Below, one piece after another: positions 1-11,118 of a stretch of DNA of 64,000 bases. The DNA is from Camelus bactrianus. Lineage: Eukaryota > Chordata > Mammalia > Artiodactyla > Camelidae. The position numbers were made by a program, and so were the translations under genes. Under the pieces are notes generated by a model, which was not told the DNA's origin, ran no database searches, and saw only the letters and a list, made by a program, of their open reading frames with translations. The stretch spans positions 15,764,001-15,828,000 of the forward strand of contig NC_133557.1 of the NCBI RefSeq assembly GCF_048773025.1, given 5' to 3'. The first letter of the stretch is position 1. Every line of letters starts with the position of its first letter.

Positions 1-2405
1 TTCTAAGAATGATGTAATATATCAAAATTGACCAAGGAGAGACTATCTGAAGAGTCGCATGTTAACAAAGATATTTAAACTGTAATTTAAAATCTTCCAA
101 CACACACACACAAATCCTCAAGAGCTGATTACTTTATCAATGAACTTTTAAAAACATTTATGGAAGAAATACTACAAATATAAAAATACTTACAAAAATT
201 AGAAATGAAAAATAGAGATATTATGAGATCAATAAAACCTGATAAGAACACCACACAAAAAAGAAACTACAAGCCGTTTTTTCTATATAGGTATGAAAAT
301 CCCAAACTAAATATTAGCAAATCAAACCAAGTAGTGTATAAAGAAGGCTATACACCTAGGTAAAGTTGGATTTACTCTAGGGATGCAAGTTGATTAAACA
401 TTTAAAAATATTATTTATCACATTAATGGCATAAAGAGGAAAAATTTTGATCATCTCAACAGATTCAGTAAGAGCATTTGAAAAGTTCAGCACCTAATCA
501 TTATAAAACCCCTCAGTAGTCTAGGAATAGAAGGGAATTTACAAAATCTGATAAATGATACCTACAAAAAATCTTGCAGCATACATCACATAGTATTCAA
601 TAGTGGTATGTTGAAAGTTTTCTCCCCGAAACTGGTAATGATCTGAGGATGGCCACTATTGCCATTTCTAGACAAAATTGTACTGGAGGTCCTATCCAAT
701 GCAATAAATCAGGTAAAAGAAATAAAAGGCATAAAGATTGAGTAGAAAGAAAGAAAATTATCATTATATGTAGATGACATGAATGCATGTAGAAAATTCA
801 AAATAATGTACAGTTATACTATAAAACTTAATAAGTGAATTTTGCTTGACCACCGAATATAAAGTTAAAATTAAAAATCAATTATGTTTTTATAACTATG
901 AATAAACAAATGGAAAATTGACAGATTAAAGTGATGTAGTTTACAATGCCACCAAACCCCTCAGGTATCTAGGAGTAAATCAAAATCTTTACAAGACTTA
1001 GCTATAGGAAACCATAAAATATAGTTGAGAAAAATTAAAGAAGTAAATAAACTGAGTGATATAACATGTTCAAACATTGGAAGCTTCAGTATTATAAATA
1101 TGTCAGTTCTTTTAAATAATCTATGGGTTTAATGAAATTCCACTAAAAATGTTAGTGGGTTTTGTGTATATGTCTGCTCGGTATGTGTGTGTGTGTGTGT
1201 ATGGGTGCGTGCATGCACGCGCGTGAATGTGGGTATGTAGAAACAGAAAAACTATTCTAATATTTATTTGGAAATATAAAGGGCCCAGAATTGCCAAGAC
1301 AATTCTGGGGAAGAACAAAGTTGGAAGACTTACACTCTCAACATTGAGATTTATTTTAAAGCTACAGTAACTAAGACAGTGTGGTATTGGCACAAGACAA
1401 AATAGAGAACAAATGGAGATCTAGAAATAGATCCGAACATATATGTCCACTTGATTCATGACAGCAGTGACACTGCGCTCCAGTCCAGAAAGGATGCCCT
1501 CCAAAAAAATCATATGGGGTCAGTTGGATGTTTCTACGGAAAAAAATGAATCTGAGGCTGGATCACACATTGTACACAAAAATCAATTCCAGATGCATTA
1601 TAGTTCTAAATGTAAAAGGTGAAAACAATAAGACGTTATAAAGACAAATTTGAGAATATTTTCATGACTTTAGGGTAGGCCAATATTTCTTAAGGAAGAT
1701 AGAACACTATTCATAATAGGGAGAATTGTTAGATTGGTCTTCATTAAAATCAAGAACTTGTGTTTATCAAAATACACTGCCAAAAGAGTGAAAATGCAAG
1801 ACACAGTGGAAAGATATTTAAAATACATATATTCAGCTAGGGACACTTAGCCAGAGCATAGAAAGTGCTTCTATAAATCAATAAGAAACAGTTCAACAAC
1901 CCAAGAGAAAAAAGCATAAAATTTAGACAGGTGTTTCAGGAGAGAGGATTTCCAAGTAGCCAATAAGCATATGAAAAGGTGTTTAACCTTATTGGTCACT
2001 GGTAAAATGCAAATTGAAATCACCATAAGATGTCTCCACACTTCTGCCAGAATGGCTAAAACAAGAAAGACAGGCACTTCCAAGTGTTGACAAGGACAGT
2101 ATTTGAAACTCATACTCTTGGTATATTCAGTCAGTGTCCCAGTTACAATGCTGAGTGAAAGAAGGCCGTCACAAAGGGACACATGCTGTGTGATTTACTT
2201 CATGTAAAGTATCAAAATAGGTAAAACTGATGGTGAAAAATGTACAAATGTCGTTGTTTATTATAGAAGCAGCAGGAGTGTTGGTTCTAGTCTGTTTCTT
2301 GGTCTGGGTCATGGATTACACGGGTTTATGGAAACTTTGTGTATGATCTGTGCACATTTCTATTTGCTTGTTATTCTATATTAAGTATTTGAAACAAAAT
2401 TACCA
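1..2405 (+). mobile_element. Old L1 (L1M-type) LINE, ORF2 RT domain to 3' end, truncated by window edge
   Basis: Sense-strand remnant of L1 ORF2. Around 205-520 it follows the L1 reverse-transcriptase region (the stretch giving FIP/GMQ-like and HIN motifs, then 'atcatctcaacagattcag'). At 766-782 'tatatgtagatgacatg' encodes the YVDDM-like catalytic box (F/YADD in active L1). The later ORF2 parts follow in order: 'ttggcacaagacaaaatag' near 1387 and the C-terminal region at 1880-2110 ('ccaataagcatatgaaaaggtg', then 'ccaagtgttgacaagga'). The 3' UTR runs to about 2405. All frames are heavily interrupted, so it is not active. The upstream half lies outside the window. Divergence suggests an early-eutherian L1M subfamily. 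Family certain, subfamily not. Confidence 0.9.
1183..1236. repeat. (GT)n tract with alternating purine-pyrimidine tail inside the L1
   Basis: A run of GT dinucleotides (1183-1200) passes into 'gtgcgtgcatgcacgcgcgtg'-type sequence at 1204-1224. The tract lies between conserved ORF2 blocks of the L1, so it arose after insertion. The alternating GC-rich part could adopt Z-DNA. Confidence 0.85.
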
Positions 2406-2719
2406 CTAAGTTAAAAACTTCAGACACCTGAGAGGTGGGAACTCTTCAGGTTTCAAAGACTGAAATCTTTGCCTGATAAGAGTAGCCCAGGGGGAAATGC
2501 AACAGTGTGGCTGGGGAGGGGCAGCTGTCCTCCCCAGAACTGTTGCCAACACTTTTCCATGATAACGAAACTCATCTGACTCACTTACAGCATTCTGAAT
2601 GCAACATCTTTGGACGTTTGACAAGAGCTGAGTGCTTAGTTCTCCCAGGGCAACGACATTATTTGGGTGTAGAAGGGAAGAATGAGGAGGTGGGAAGGCA
2701 GAGAGTTCTTGCTAATCTA
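2406..2719. other. Unique stretch between L1 and MER5A, no gene seen
   Basis: No repeat or gene recognised. Short overlapping frames on both strands run through here and into the neighbouring MER5A. They have no recognisable domain and are treated as chance. Confidence 0.5.
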
Positions 2720-2820
2720 GTGCGGTGTTTCTTCAACTTGAATATGCAACACAGTCACCTGGAGGGTTTGTTACAACAGCCGCGGCTGGGGTCCACTCCC
2801 AAAGTTTCTGATTCAGTAGG
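2720..2820 (+). mobile_element. MER5A (hAT-Charlie MITE), left part
   Basis: Matches the MER5A start (terminal 'agtgcggtgtttcttcaact'), then 'cacctggagggtttgtta' and 'gtttctgattcagtagg'. It stops abruptly at 2820, where an LTR begins. The right part resumes at about 3203. MER5A is a non-autonomous DNA transposon of eutherian age. Confidence 0.85.
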
Positions 2821-3200
2821 TGTTATGAATTGAATGCTTGTGCTCCCCCACACCCCAGATTCATATGCTGAAATCCAAACTCCCAGTGTGATGACATTAG
2901 GAGATAGGACTCTTGGGAGGTAATGAGGTCGTTAAGACTGGAGCCCTCAAGAATGTGATTAGTGCCCTTATAAGAAGAAATATGAGAGCTTTCTTTTCCT
3001 CTCTGTTCTCCACTATGTGAAAACACAAAGGGAAAGCAGCCATTTGCAAACCAAGAAGAGAGCCCTCAGCAGACAGAAGATCTGCTGATGCCTTGATCTT
3101 GGACTTCCAAATCTCTGGAATTGTGAGAAATAAATGTCTGTTGTGTGTGTTAGCCACTCAGTCTAAGATGATACCCTGTCACAGCAGCCTGAACTAAGAT
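2821..3200 (+). mobile_element. MaLR-type solo LTR (MLT1-like) inserted in MER5A
   Basis: About 380 bp. It begins 'tgttatgaattgaatgctt', continues with 'attcatatgctgaaatcc', 'gtgcccttataagaag' and 'ccttgatcttggacttcc', and has a polyadenylation-type 'gagaaataaatgt' near 3126, ending 'cagcagcctgaactaagat'. This is the usual order of an ERVL-MaLR LTR. No internal retroviral sequence is present, so it is a solo LTR fossil. It sits inside a MER5A and is therefore younger than that element. Exact subfamily is uncertain. Confidence 0.75.
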
Positions 3201-3202
3201 CA

Positions 3203-3315
3203 TTGGCCTAGGGTGGCCCCCCTCCAATTTTGCATTTGTGCAAGTTCCCAGGGGATGCTGACGCTAATGCCGCTGGGCCAGGTACCACACTTGGTACCAC
3301 ACTGATCCAGAGCCC
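3203..3315 (+). mobile_element. MER5A (hAT-Charlie MITE), right part
   Basis: 'tttgcatttgtgcaagttcc', 'ggggatgctgacgctaatgc' and 'ggtaccacactgatccag' correspond to the right half of MER5A. It completes the copy begun at 2720 and broken by the LTR at 2821-3200. Confidence 0.8.
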
Positions 3316-4639
3316 CGAGGGTGAGCCCCTCACAGGGGTAGCAAGATGCTGTTGCTGGTGGTGGGGTGGTGCAAACTGAGTCATAGTTCAGAGACATCCA
3401 GCCATGAAGCCTCAATTTCACTGCTCACAGCAGGTTCTCCAGAGAGTCTCTTCTTCCCCCACAACTGGAGTCCATGAGTTAATTATATGTGTTTTTAAAA
3501 GGGAGTTTAACTATTGTACGGCAATGCCTTTTTCTTACACATGGTGAGTCAACATGGGCAGAGAAGCCTTTCTTAAGAGAACACCCCTCGCTACACATGA
3601 TCTCATTAGGAGTTTGGCATTTTGAATAGTTCAGCTTGTAAACCCAGGGACACCTGTGCAGGCGACTTAGTCTCTGTCACTGGCGATGACTGGCCACCAT
3701 AGTAAAATGACCGTGACCTGATTCCTTCTTGTGTTAGAAAAACTGACTTTATACTTGGCAGTACTGGGGCAAGGGGTACAATGAAAATGGATGGGGAACA
3801 AAGAGGCAGCAGATACAGCTGCCTGCTTCCCTGTCTTGAGGTTTACTATGCAGTACATCATGTGTCTCAAAAAGACCAGCTGAGTCTGTTTCATTTTCCA
3901 TCCCCAAATGCCTCTTGCTTTGCACATGTATTTCAAAGACTTAGAGCTGTTTGCAGAACGCTGTTCTAACCACAGGATTTCCCATCTTGCAGCTGGAGAG
4001 TCTTCTATTCAAAAGGGCCTGGGACTTTCCAAGTGTTCAGTGTCATCATCTTAGCAGCATTCATCTCTCCTCTCTTGGGATTGACTTGCCATGAGGCATC
4101 TCTAGCTGAAGACCAGCCAGGGTGGTTTTATCCACTTGCCCTGGCCACTGCCATGATCTTTGGCACCCCAGTGCTTCCAGGTTTGTTATTTTGGGCAGTG
4201 TTGTCAGCTAAAGAATTGTTTCCCTTGTTTTCATATCCATCCATAGTCACTAAAACTGTTCCCTTTCCCATAGACCTACTCTCCGTTGGTTCTCATGAAT
4301 TAAGATAATCTACATTGGAGGCTGGTAGAAGAAACATTGGTGCCCTGCCCCAGCTTCAGTCTTTAAGTGTGCTCTCACCTACTTTGAACTGCTAAAATCT
4401 GCATCTCTGTGCCTACAGGATTCTCCCCTAACAGAACCCTGAAAGTTTGCTCTGCCTGCTTGAACAGCAGACCAGATGGATGTTCCAGAAACAGACCCCA
4501 ATCAATGACTGCCAGGTATTGATGTATAAATGCCCTGGACCATTTATTCCAAGGGTGGGTTAGTTTGTACTGTTTCCCAGAATTTACCCAAGGTAACCAG
4601 CTTAAAAATGTATCATTAACTGGCTTCCTTCCAAGCAAT
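3316..4639. other. About 1.3 kb of unique sequence, no gene seen
   Basis: No repeat family recognised. Small frames (for example 4033-4308 plus, 4375-4650 minus) show no known domain. No splice-site-bounded block stood out. Confidence 0.5.
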
Positions 4640-5095
4640 TGTGTAGTCAACAGCTATTTATTGAGTGCCCACTGTTTGCCTGGCACTGTTCTAGACTCAG
4701 GATGTAAATAATGAGTGAAATTGATGTGGTTCTTGCTGTCTAGTGGGAGAAACAGATAACAATCATACAGAAATGTACATTTTCAAAATCACACTCAGTG
4801 CTATTAGGACCCAAACAAAGTATATATACGATGAGGGTAATTAAGTGATTTATCTACATCATGCAGTGGGGGAGGAAGGCCCCCACTGGGGAGGGGGTAT
4901 TGAACCTGAGGTCTGAAGGATGAGAGAAGGTCAGCTGGGGGAATAAACCTTGCTAAAGTGTTGGAACAGGAGAGAATTTGGGGTGTTCTCGGAATGGAAG
5001 GAGAGCTGACCGAAGCAGAGGGTAGAGTGGTAGTCAATTAAGTTGGAGAGGCAGGTAGGGATGGGGGACCACCCATGACCTAGTAGAGTGCCTAG
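4640..5095 (-). mobile_element. L2 LINE 3' region
   Basis: Reverse-strand L2 3' end: 'tatttattgagtgcccac', 'gcctggcactgttctaga' and 'ctagtgggagaaacaga', then the more internal part ('ctgaaggatgagagaagg'). It is an old, decayed, 5'-truncated fragment. The first 120 bp are firm; the rest follows from order and orientation. Confidence 0.75.
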
Positions 5096-5545
5096 GTGGG
5101 TGGGCACGTGTGTGTATATGCATTGGTGTTTGCATGAGCCTTGTGAGCCCGTGTGTGCCACTGTCTCCGGGGTCTGTGTTCACCCAGCGGTGTGCTAGTG
5201 AATAGGATGTGTTTGCATCTTGCCTATGTCTTCATCCACGTGGTGTTGTCTCTGTGTGTGTGGGTTTGTTTGTATATAAGGGCCTTTGCATTGATGTTTT
5301 CAATAGAGTTTTTGGTATTTACCTGTAAGTATGCATTCATGTATTTTTTCCCATGGTGGTACCTGGGTTCCCTTATGAGTGTGTTTGTGAAATTATGTGA
5401 TGAGTCTGTCATTGTGCAGGAAAGCGTGAGCTCCAGGGAGGGTGATTGTAAGTGCACATATTTGGATTGTGTTCTCGTATATGTGAGTTTATAGCTGCCC
5501 GTGTGTGTGTTTTACGAGTATGGGTTTGTATGGGTGTCTGCATCT
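5096..5545 (+). repeat. Degenerate TG-rich tract
   Basis: About 450 bp in which TG/TGTG words recur at irregular spacing ('gtgtgtgtatatgcattgg', 'gtctctgtgtgtgtgggt', 'gtgtgtgttttacgagtatg'), separated by non-repetitive words. It is too imperfect for a simple microsatellite and lacks a clear unit. The 113-codon frame at 5153-5494 is hydrophobic because TG-rich sequence encodes Val/Cys/Leu, so it is not taken as a gene. Confidence 0.55.
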
Positions 5546-6230
5546 CTGTGTGAAGCTCTGGAAATAGCCTTGCCCTCAACCAGACCACAAAATCTTGGAA
5601 TTTTTATAGCCCACATTTGCTAGCAAGATGATAACTTTATTTGCAGTTACAGTTATGGTGGGTTTTATTTGATATTTTCAATATTCCTGGTTTTTAAAAA
5701 AAATCTGGATTCTAAATACTTTAATGTGAATGTGTGAATACGGGTGTGCATGTGTTGATTTCTCTGATTTCCAGCAAGTCAGCTCCCACAAGGCCAGCAT
5801 CCTTACCCCTGTCTTTATGAGTTAATGTCTTTATTTAGAAGTGAGTTTCAGACCTGGAGTAGAGCGGTGTCTTTAGGCAGCATTTTTTCTTTTTTCTCGG
5901 TTAACATCCTTGTTGTAAGATGATCCAGCAGCCTGATGCCTGGAGCCTCATGGATGTCCTTACAGACTGTTGTTGTCTGAGACGTGGAGACAGTAGCTCC
6001 CAGAGAAAGAAAGTGGGCAGCCGGAGCCTGGACTGTTACTTCTCCAGGGAGCAAGTGTGCCCAGTCCTTTGAGTGGACGTTCCTTACACTCCCTGATCCT
6101 GGGAACACACTCAAAATGATCCCTGCATAGTTATGGGATGTGGACTCTGGCATGACTCCTTCATGCAGCCTCTCATAATTGGTGCCCCATTTGTTCTTCC
6201 AGCTGGAATTGTAGAGTGCGACGAGGACTT
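5546..6230. other. Unique stretch, no gene seen
   Basis: No recognised repeat and no convincing coding region. The 101-codon frame on the minus strand (5848-6153) has no recognisable domain. Confidence 0.45.
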
Positions 6231-6410
6231 AGAAAGATTGACAACAAGCACCTACTGTGTAGCACAGGGAGCCATATTCAATATCTGGTGGAAACTATAA
6301 TGGAAAAGAATCTGGAAAAGAACACACATGTATCACTGAATTTGCTGTACCTGAAACTAACACAACACTGTAAATACTATGCTTCAATTAAACATATATA
6401 AAATATACAT
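6231..6410 (+). mobile_element. L1 3' end, strongly 5'-truncated
   Basis: 'gtgtagcacagggagccata', 'ggaaaagaacacacatgtat', 'ctgaaactaacacaacactg' and 'cttcaattaaacatatata' match the 3' UTR end of a relatively young ungulate L1. It is the same family as 60262-60770. Only about 180 bp are present. Confidence 0.85.
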
Positions 6411-6555
6411 AAGACCTTCAGTGGGTTTAAATGTTCTTCCTTTCCTTAACCTTGTTCTTCTCACAAGGCAGTAAGTCCTTTGATCACAAATTCTCTGACC
6501 ACAGAGAGTTTTCGGGAAACCCACCCTAACGCTTGGGGGAAGCTTTCTAAAAAAT

Positions 6556-6728
6556 GCATCATAGTTATTGAGTGCTTTGTAGTTCTCCCCCCAGATTCTC
6601 TCACTACTTCATCTCCCTTGAGCCACAAAATATTCCTATGAAATAGAGAGCGAAGACCCTACCATTCCCATTTTACAGATGACTAAACTGATGAAGCTTG
6701 CAACCACACCCTTCGGAAGCAAAATGAA
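6556..6728 (-). mobile_element. MIR SINE
   Basis: 'attgagtgctttgtagttct' followed by 'cccattttacagatgact' is the reverse complement of the MIR core and 3' part. Confidence 0.75.
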
Positions 6729-8296
6729 CTCACCGTGGGCCAAGCATATTGAGAAAACTGAGAAGAAAATTAAAACAAATGAAGGCTTTGCTTCCATTCC
6801 CTGTTATCTTTCCAGTTAAATTACCTCGTTCCCTTTCGCTGCTGCAAACTTGGCTTTGCTAGTGCAGACCTGACCTGGATCTGTCCATGTTTTTGCATAG
6901 AGGATGACCTTAATGTATTTGTAGCCTCTACATGCTGTACACTAACGGCCACCCAGCAAATGCAAATGTGGTAAATGGAAAATGCATTTCAGGTGCAGAT
7001 GAAACTGTCCCAGCGAGATAAATCACTGCAGTGACAGGGACGCTGGCTGTCCAGATACACGCTGAAAGTCTCTTTGAATTAAAAACAGAGTGTTTGATGA
7101 TTTTGTGTCTCTCCCATCTGAAAATTTAATTTTCCGTGGGGTGGAGGAAGTGATCTGGGTCACTGACTTGCTCAGCCAGATTCTCACCAACAAAAAGGCA
7201 TCGTCTGGCTGAGTGGAAGTGATGGGAACCTTGGGAGAGATGACAGAATGAGGAGTTAAAATCAGGCACAATCAGATGATGGGAAAGTGATTTCAAACAA
7301 TTGAGAGAAAGAAGTCAGCTTGAATCTGTGGGAGAAGGCTTCAAAATGCAGGGCAACAATGGCTGGAAAAATCTCTCGAGAGTGCAGTTCGGCCTGTGCA
7401 AATTTTTCCAGCAATGGAGATCATGGAGGAGTAACCAGAGAAACCAGTGCGGTTAGCCAGGGAGCTCTGATGAGCTCCAGCACAGAGGAGACACCCAGAA
7501 CGATGGAAAGAAGGATTCAGGATCAAGAACAAAAAAGAAGAGGTGGCAGGGAAACAAGAAGACTGTGGCACCGAGGAGAAACTCACTGGGACTGGAGGGT
7601 TAAAATACATTGAGAAAAGCATAACAGTCATCTTTCAGAAGGTGATCTTTAGACGATCATCTAAAAAAAATTCTAAGTCATTTTTAGAAGAGGTAGTCAT
7701 CTGTGAAGAGATAAACTGGTTTTGTGGTACCGAGGTGGGGAGTTGGAGAGAGAATTTAAGCCTGAAAAGTGTGGAAGGGATGTTGACAAGAGGAAGAGGG
7801 AGGCACAAACTTCAAAATAGGAGAAGAAACTGGAAGAGAGATTTCCAGTTCTCTCCACGATCCCACGTCTCATGGTCTCAGCAGGTCCTGAGAAGACTTG
7901 AACACTGGTAATGAACTTTGGGAGAATTCATGGAAAAAACAGAAGAGTGGTAGAAGCCTGTAGGGAAATAAAAGTCATCCTAAATTTCAACAGAGAAGGA
8001 GTGTGGCTTCTGTGAACCTCTAGGTGTTGAGTTTCTTGTTGATTTCCAAAGATTCCGGACTAGATTATACAAGGAGTCAGTTTGTGAACACATGAAAGAG
8101 GGAAGGATGATCGCAGGGCTCAGCTTGTGTTCACCCAGAAGTTATATCCAGTCAATTCCAGTCTTTTCTTCTCTGACAAACAGAGGAAGTGAGCTCGCTG
8201 CTAGAATCTGGGAGGTCAGCTGGACACGTGAAAATGCAACACATAAAACCTCTTTGGACAAGATGGATAAATGTAGATTAGAGGACAATGAATAAT
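6729..8296. other. 1.6 kb of unique, partly purine-rich sequence, no gene established
   Basis: The interval 7290-7910 is purine-rich (many GAGA/GGAAG words). It carries two overlapping plus-strand frames (7320-7613, 97 codons; 7543-7911, 122 codons) rich in Arg, Lys, Glu and Gly. That composition follows from purine bias. I recognise no domain, start context or homologue, so they are not called as genes. No repeat family is assigned. Confidence 0.45.
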
Positions 8297-8386
8297 GGCA
8301 GTAATAATAATTGGAGTTAATATTTACTTAGTGTTTCCTGTATATCAAACACTCTCAGGTCTTACTAATAGTTTGGTGTTCTTTTA
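8297..8386 (-). mobile_element. MIR SINE fragment, cut by an LTR
   Basis: 'agtaataataattggagtt' and 'atatcaaacactctcaggt' fit the 3' part of MIR in reverse. The match ends where the ERVL LTR begins at about 8388. Confidence 0.55.
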
Positions 8387-8387
8387 T

Positions 8388-8420
8388 GTGAGTCAGAGTC
8401 AGGAAACAGAACCAATAGGA

Positions 8421-8483
<63 letters not shown>

Positions 8484-8896
8484 ATCTATATCTATGGAAT
8501 TGGCTCATGTGGTTGTGGAGAACTCGGAAATCTGGTGGCATAATTCAGTCTGAGTTCAAAGGTCTAAGAATCTGGGTGCAGATGGTGTAAGTCCCAGTCT
8601 GAAGTAGGAGGATGGTGCCTCAAGGCAGGAGAAGATGGATGTCTCAGCCCAAGCAGAGAGAGCAAATTAGCCCTCCCTTCTTGGTTTTTGCTCTATGGAT
8701 TAAACGATGGATTCAATCATCAATGGACTGAATGATGTCCATCCATCTGGGTGAAGGTGATCTTTACTCAGTCTACTGATTCAAATGCTAATCTCTTCTA
8801 GAAATATTCCCACAGAAACACCCAGAAATAATGTTTTACCTGTTATCTGGGCATCCCTTAGCTCAGTCAAGTTGGTACATATAATTAACCATCACA
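8388..8896 (-). mobile_element. ERVL LTR (MLT2-like), solo
   Basis: On the plus strand it runs from 'gtcaggaaacagaaccaata' to 'gtacatataattaaccatca'. The middle shows 'gaattggctcatgtggtt', 'actcagtctactgattcaaa' and 'cagaaacacccagaaataat'. This is the reverse complement of an MLT2-type ERVL LTR. No internal retroviral part adjoins. It is old and decayed. The 8421-8495 microsatellite lies within it. Confidence 0.8.
8421..8495. repeat. (TATC)n microsatellite within the ERVL LTR
   Basis: About 16 almost perfect TATC units followed by TATATC variants. It occupies the simple-repeat-prone site near the LTR's 3' end. Expected to be length-polymorphic. Confidence 0.97.
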
Positions 8897-9519
8897 TCTT
8901 TGAACTGTCAAACACCAAATAGACCGACGTCAACAGGGAGAGACATCTCCAGTGGTGAGTCCTAGCATTGTGTCCTTGACCTTAATCCAGTGAGCACCTT
9001 GATTCCTCCACTGAATGATTCCTCTTAGGAGTGACACAAAGCTGGGAGGGAGAACAAACACTCTGGATGACAGTCAGAAATGGACAAAGAACTTGACAGG
9101 CAGGAATAGTGGACTGAATCTAATATGACAGAAAGTACCAGGAGTAAACATTCAGGTAAAAAATAATCCTCCTCTTCACAGTGTAGAATAAGGGAGATGT
9201 GGTGAAGCAGTGACTCAAAAAAAGTTATGATTTCAGAAGATGGCACAGTTTGAGTCAAAAATGGGATAATCCCCCCTGCCCTGGCAAAAATTGTTACTGA
9301 GAGTTCAGGTCATATTAACAGAAGTACAGTGTCTGTAATGTGGGAGGTGATAGTTCTTTGCTTAGCACTAATCACTTCTTGCCTTGGGTATCTTGTTGAT
9401 GTTTTAGTGACATTTCAAATAGGGATGAGGGCAACACTTGTTAATGTCACTTCTCTGGTTTCCTTTAATGATTTCATTATCATGCTTAAAAATCACATCC
9501 AAATTCCCTTCTGTGACAC
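8897..9519. other. Unique or unrecognised sequence, no gene seen
   Basis: No confident repeat assignment. The minus-strand frame at 9025-9258 and plus-strand frame at 9329-9526 lack domains. Confidence 0.4.
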
Positions 9520-9976
9520 TTCTTAATCTTTCCCATCCCCTCCCCACATCTACTACCTCATTCCATATTGCTTCTTCCTCACCCACTAACTTCCATTGCT
9601 TTAAACAGGCTAAGTGTGTTCTTGTCTTAGAGCCTCTTCACTTAGTATGTCCACTACCTAAACACATTTTCCCCAGAAATTTCTTTGGTTTGATCCTTCA
9701 CTTAACTCAGGTCTCTGTTGAATGTTACCTTCTCAAAAAAAAAAAGAAAAAAAAGAAGAAGCCATTCCCAACCTCATAGTTTAAAGAAGGACTCTTATCA
9801 TTGTCCCTTTCCATGCTGTTTCATTTCTCACCAAAACACATAGCACTACTTACCCGTATTCTACACGTTCACGTGTTTATTATTGTCTGGGTCCCTCCTT
9901 AGAACACATACTATGGGATTGTGCAGACATAAGGGTTTTGGCCACTCCTCACACAGTGCCTAGTGTAGTGAAGGCT
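9520..9976 (+). mobile_element. L2 LINE 3' region, upstream part
   Basis: L2 sense strand: 'gttaccttctc', 'catgctgtttcatttctcac', 'cgtgtttattattgtctgg' and 'cacacagtgcctagtgtag'. An A-rich tract (9735-9760) interrupts it. The L2 resumes at 10497 after a solo LTR insertion. Confidence 0.75.
9735..9760. repeat. A-rich (AAAAG) tract inside L2
   Basis: Run of A with interspersed G lying within the L2 body at a place where the consensus has none. It may be a residual tail of a tiny retro-insertion or a replication expansion. Confidence 0.7.
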
Positions 9977-10492
9977 TGTAACACGGAAGAACAAATCTGA
10001 CTCCGTATTAGAGCCGTTCCTTTAGCTCTAACCCTGTGCTCTGTTTCCTGGGCTTAGTCCTACTGGTTCTGTGCCTTTTGTAACAGAATGTTGCCTAGAG
10101 CCTGAAATACACAGGAGAGCCCATTCTCAAGGCTCTGACCTTTAAGGGTATAACACTTTTCCATTCACCTAGATATAAATAGTTGCAGAACAGAGAATAA
10201 CATTTATCTTGTTGGAGGTTTATTGGAACATTGACCTGACCTAGGTGAACAGCTGCAAAACAAAGGATTTTGACACCAAGAAGTTTTCAACAATCAACCA
10301 CACCCCCTCCCCTTTTAATATAAAAGGAGCCTGAATTCTGATTTAGGGAAAATGGTTCTCCAGGGCTTTAGTCTGCCATCTTCTCAGTCGGCTGGCTTTC
10401 CGAATAAAGTCATTATTCTTTGCCGTAACATCTCATCTCCTCATTTATTGGCCTGTCTTGTGGTGAGCAGAATGAGTTTGGACTCAGAAATA
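9977..10492 (+). mobile_element. Solo ERV1-like LTR with flanking target-site duplication
   Basis: About 515 bp, beginning TGTAACACGG. It carries a TATA-like 'aatataaaagg' near 10319, a polyadenylation signal 'gaataaagtcattattc' near 10402, then a GT-rich downstream part. No internal gag/pol/env sequence is attached, so it is a solo LTR left by recombination. The flanks read AGGCT on the left (9972-9976) and AGGCT on the right (10492-10496; the last LTR base is ambiguous), a 4-5 bp target duplication. It looks less decayed than the L2 around it. ERV1 is inferred from the TSD length and layout. Confidence 0.8.
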
Positions 10493-10496
10493 GGCT

Positions 10497-10550
10497 CACA
10501 GTAAGTGCTCAATAAAAACACTGTTGAATGATAAATGAATAATTGAAAGA
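10497..10550 (+). mobile_element. L2 LINE 3' terminus, downstream part
   Basis: 'cacagtaagtgctcaataaa' and 'gttgaatgataaatgaat' are the classical L2 3' end. It continues the copy interrupted at 9976. Confidence 0.8.
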
Positions 10551-11118
10551 ATGAACATCCTATAGGACTCGTGTTTCATGGAACACATTTGGGCAAATGT
10601 TGTGTGAGGTTTTTAGTACAGTCTACTCTGGAAACAAGGCAGAAGACAAGTAGGGAAACAGCAAAGATTTGGGGGGGTTTCTCTGATTTGTACCCATTGT
10701 TCCTGGCTTTAGTCCCTGGTCCCCTTTGTTAGATATTCTGAAAATTCCCCTCTTAGGAATTCTCTCTTACTTGGGCTGTAGAGGTAAGTCTTGCCCTTTC
10801 TTTGGGCCCCTTGTAGGATGAAGATACTTTCTCATCTTCCTGCAGCTCTCCTGAGCCTCAGCCAACTTTTTGATTGCAGGAACATGGCTCTTGTGTGTGT
10901 GTGGGTGTGGGTGTGGGTGTGGGTGTGGGTGTGGGTGTGTGCGTATGTGTTTCTTTTCCACAATATGTAACATAAAGCCTGGACAACAGCAAGGACTAAG
11001 GATATTTTTGCTGGTCTTCAGGATTGTAGGGGAAGGCTGTTTCAGTTAAAAAGGTTATTTAGGTTTACTTAGGTTTCCCAGGGACCTGTTCACAAATGGG
11101 TCCCTGTTCCAGAGACAT
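10551..11118. other. Unique stretch with one hexamer array, no gene seen
   Basis: Apart from the GTGGGT array at 10891-10950 nothing is recognised. Confidence 0.45.
10891..10950. repeat. (GTGGGT)n hexamer microsatellite
   Basis: Short (GT)n leading into seven near-perfect GTGGGT units, then 'gtgtgcgtatgtg'. The G-runs of three repeat every six bases, so the strand could form a two- or three-layer G-quadruplex. Confidence 0.9.

Noticed and set aside
5153-5494. 113-codon hydrophobic frame, considered as a membrane protein
   Set aside because: Hydrophobicity is forced by TG-rich DNA (Val, Cys, Leu codons).
7320-7911. Overlapping Arg/Lys/Glu-rich frames
   Set aside because: Composition follows from purine-rich DNA. 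No conserved motif seen.
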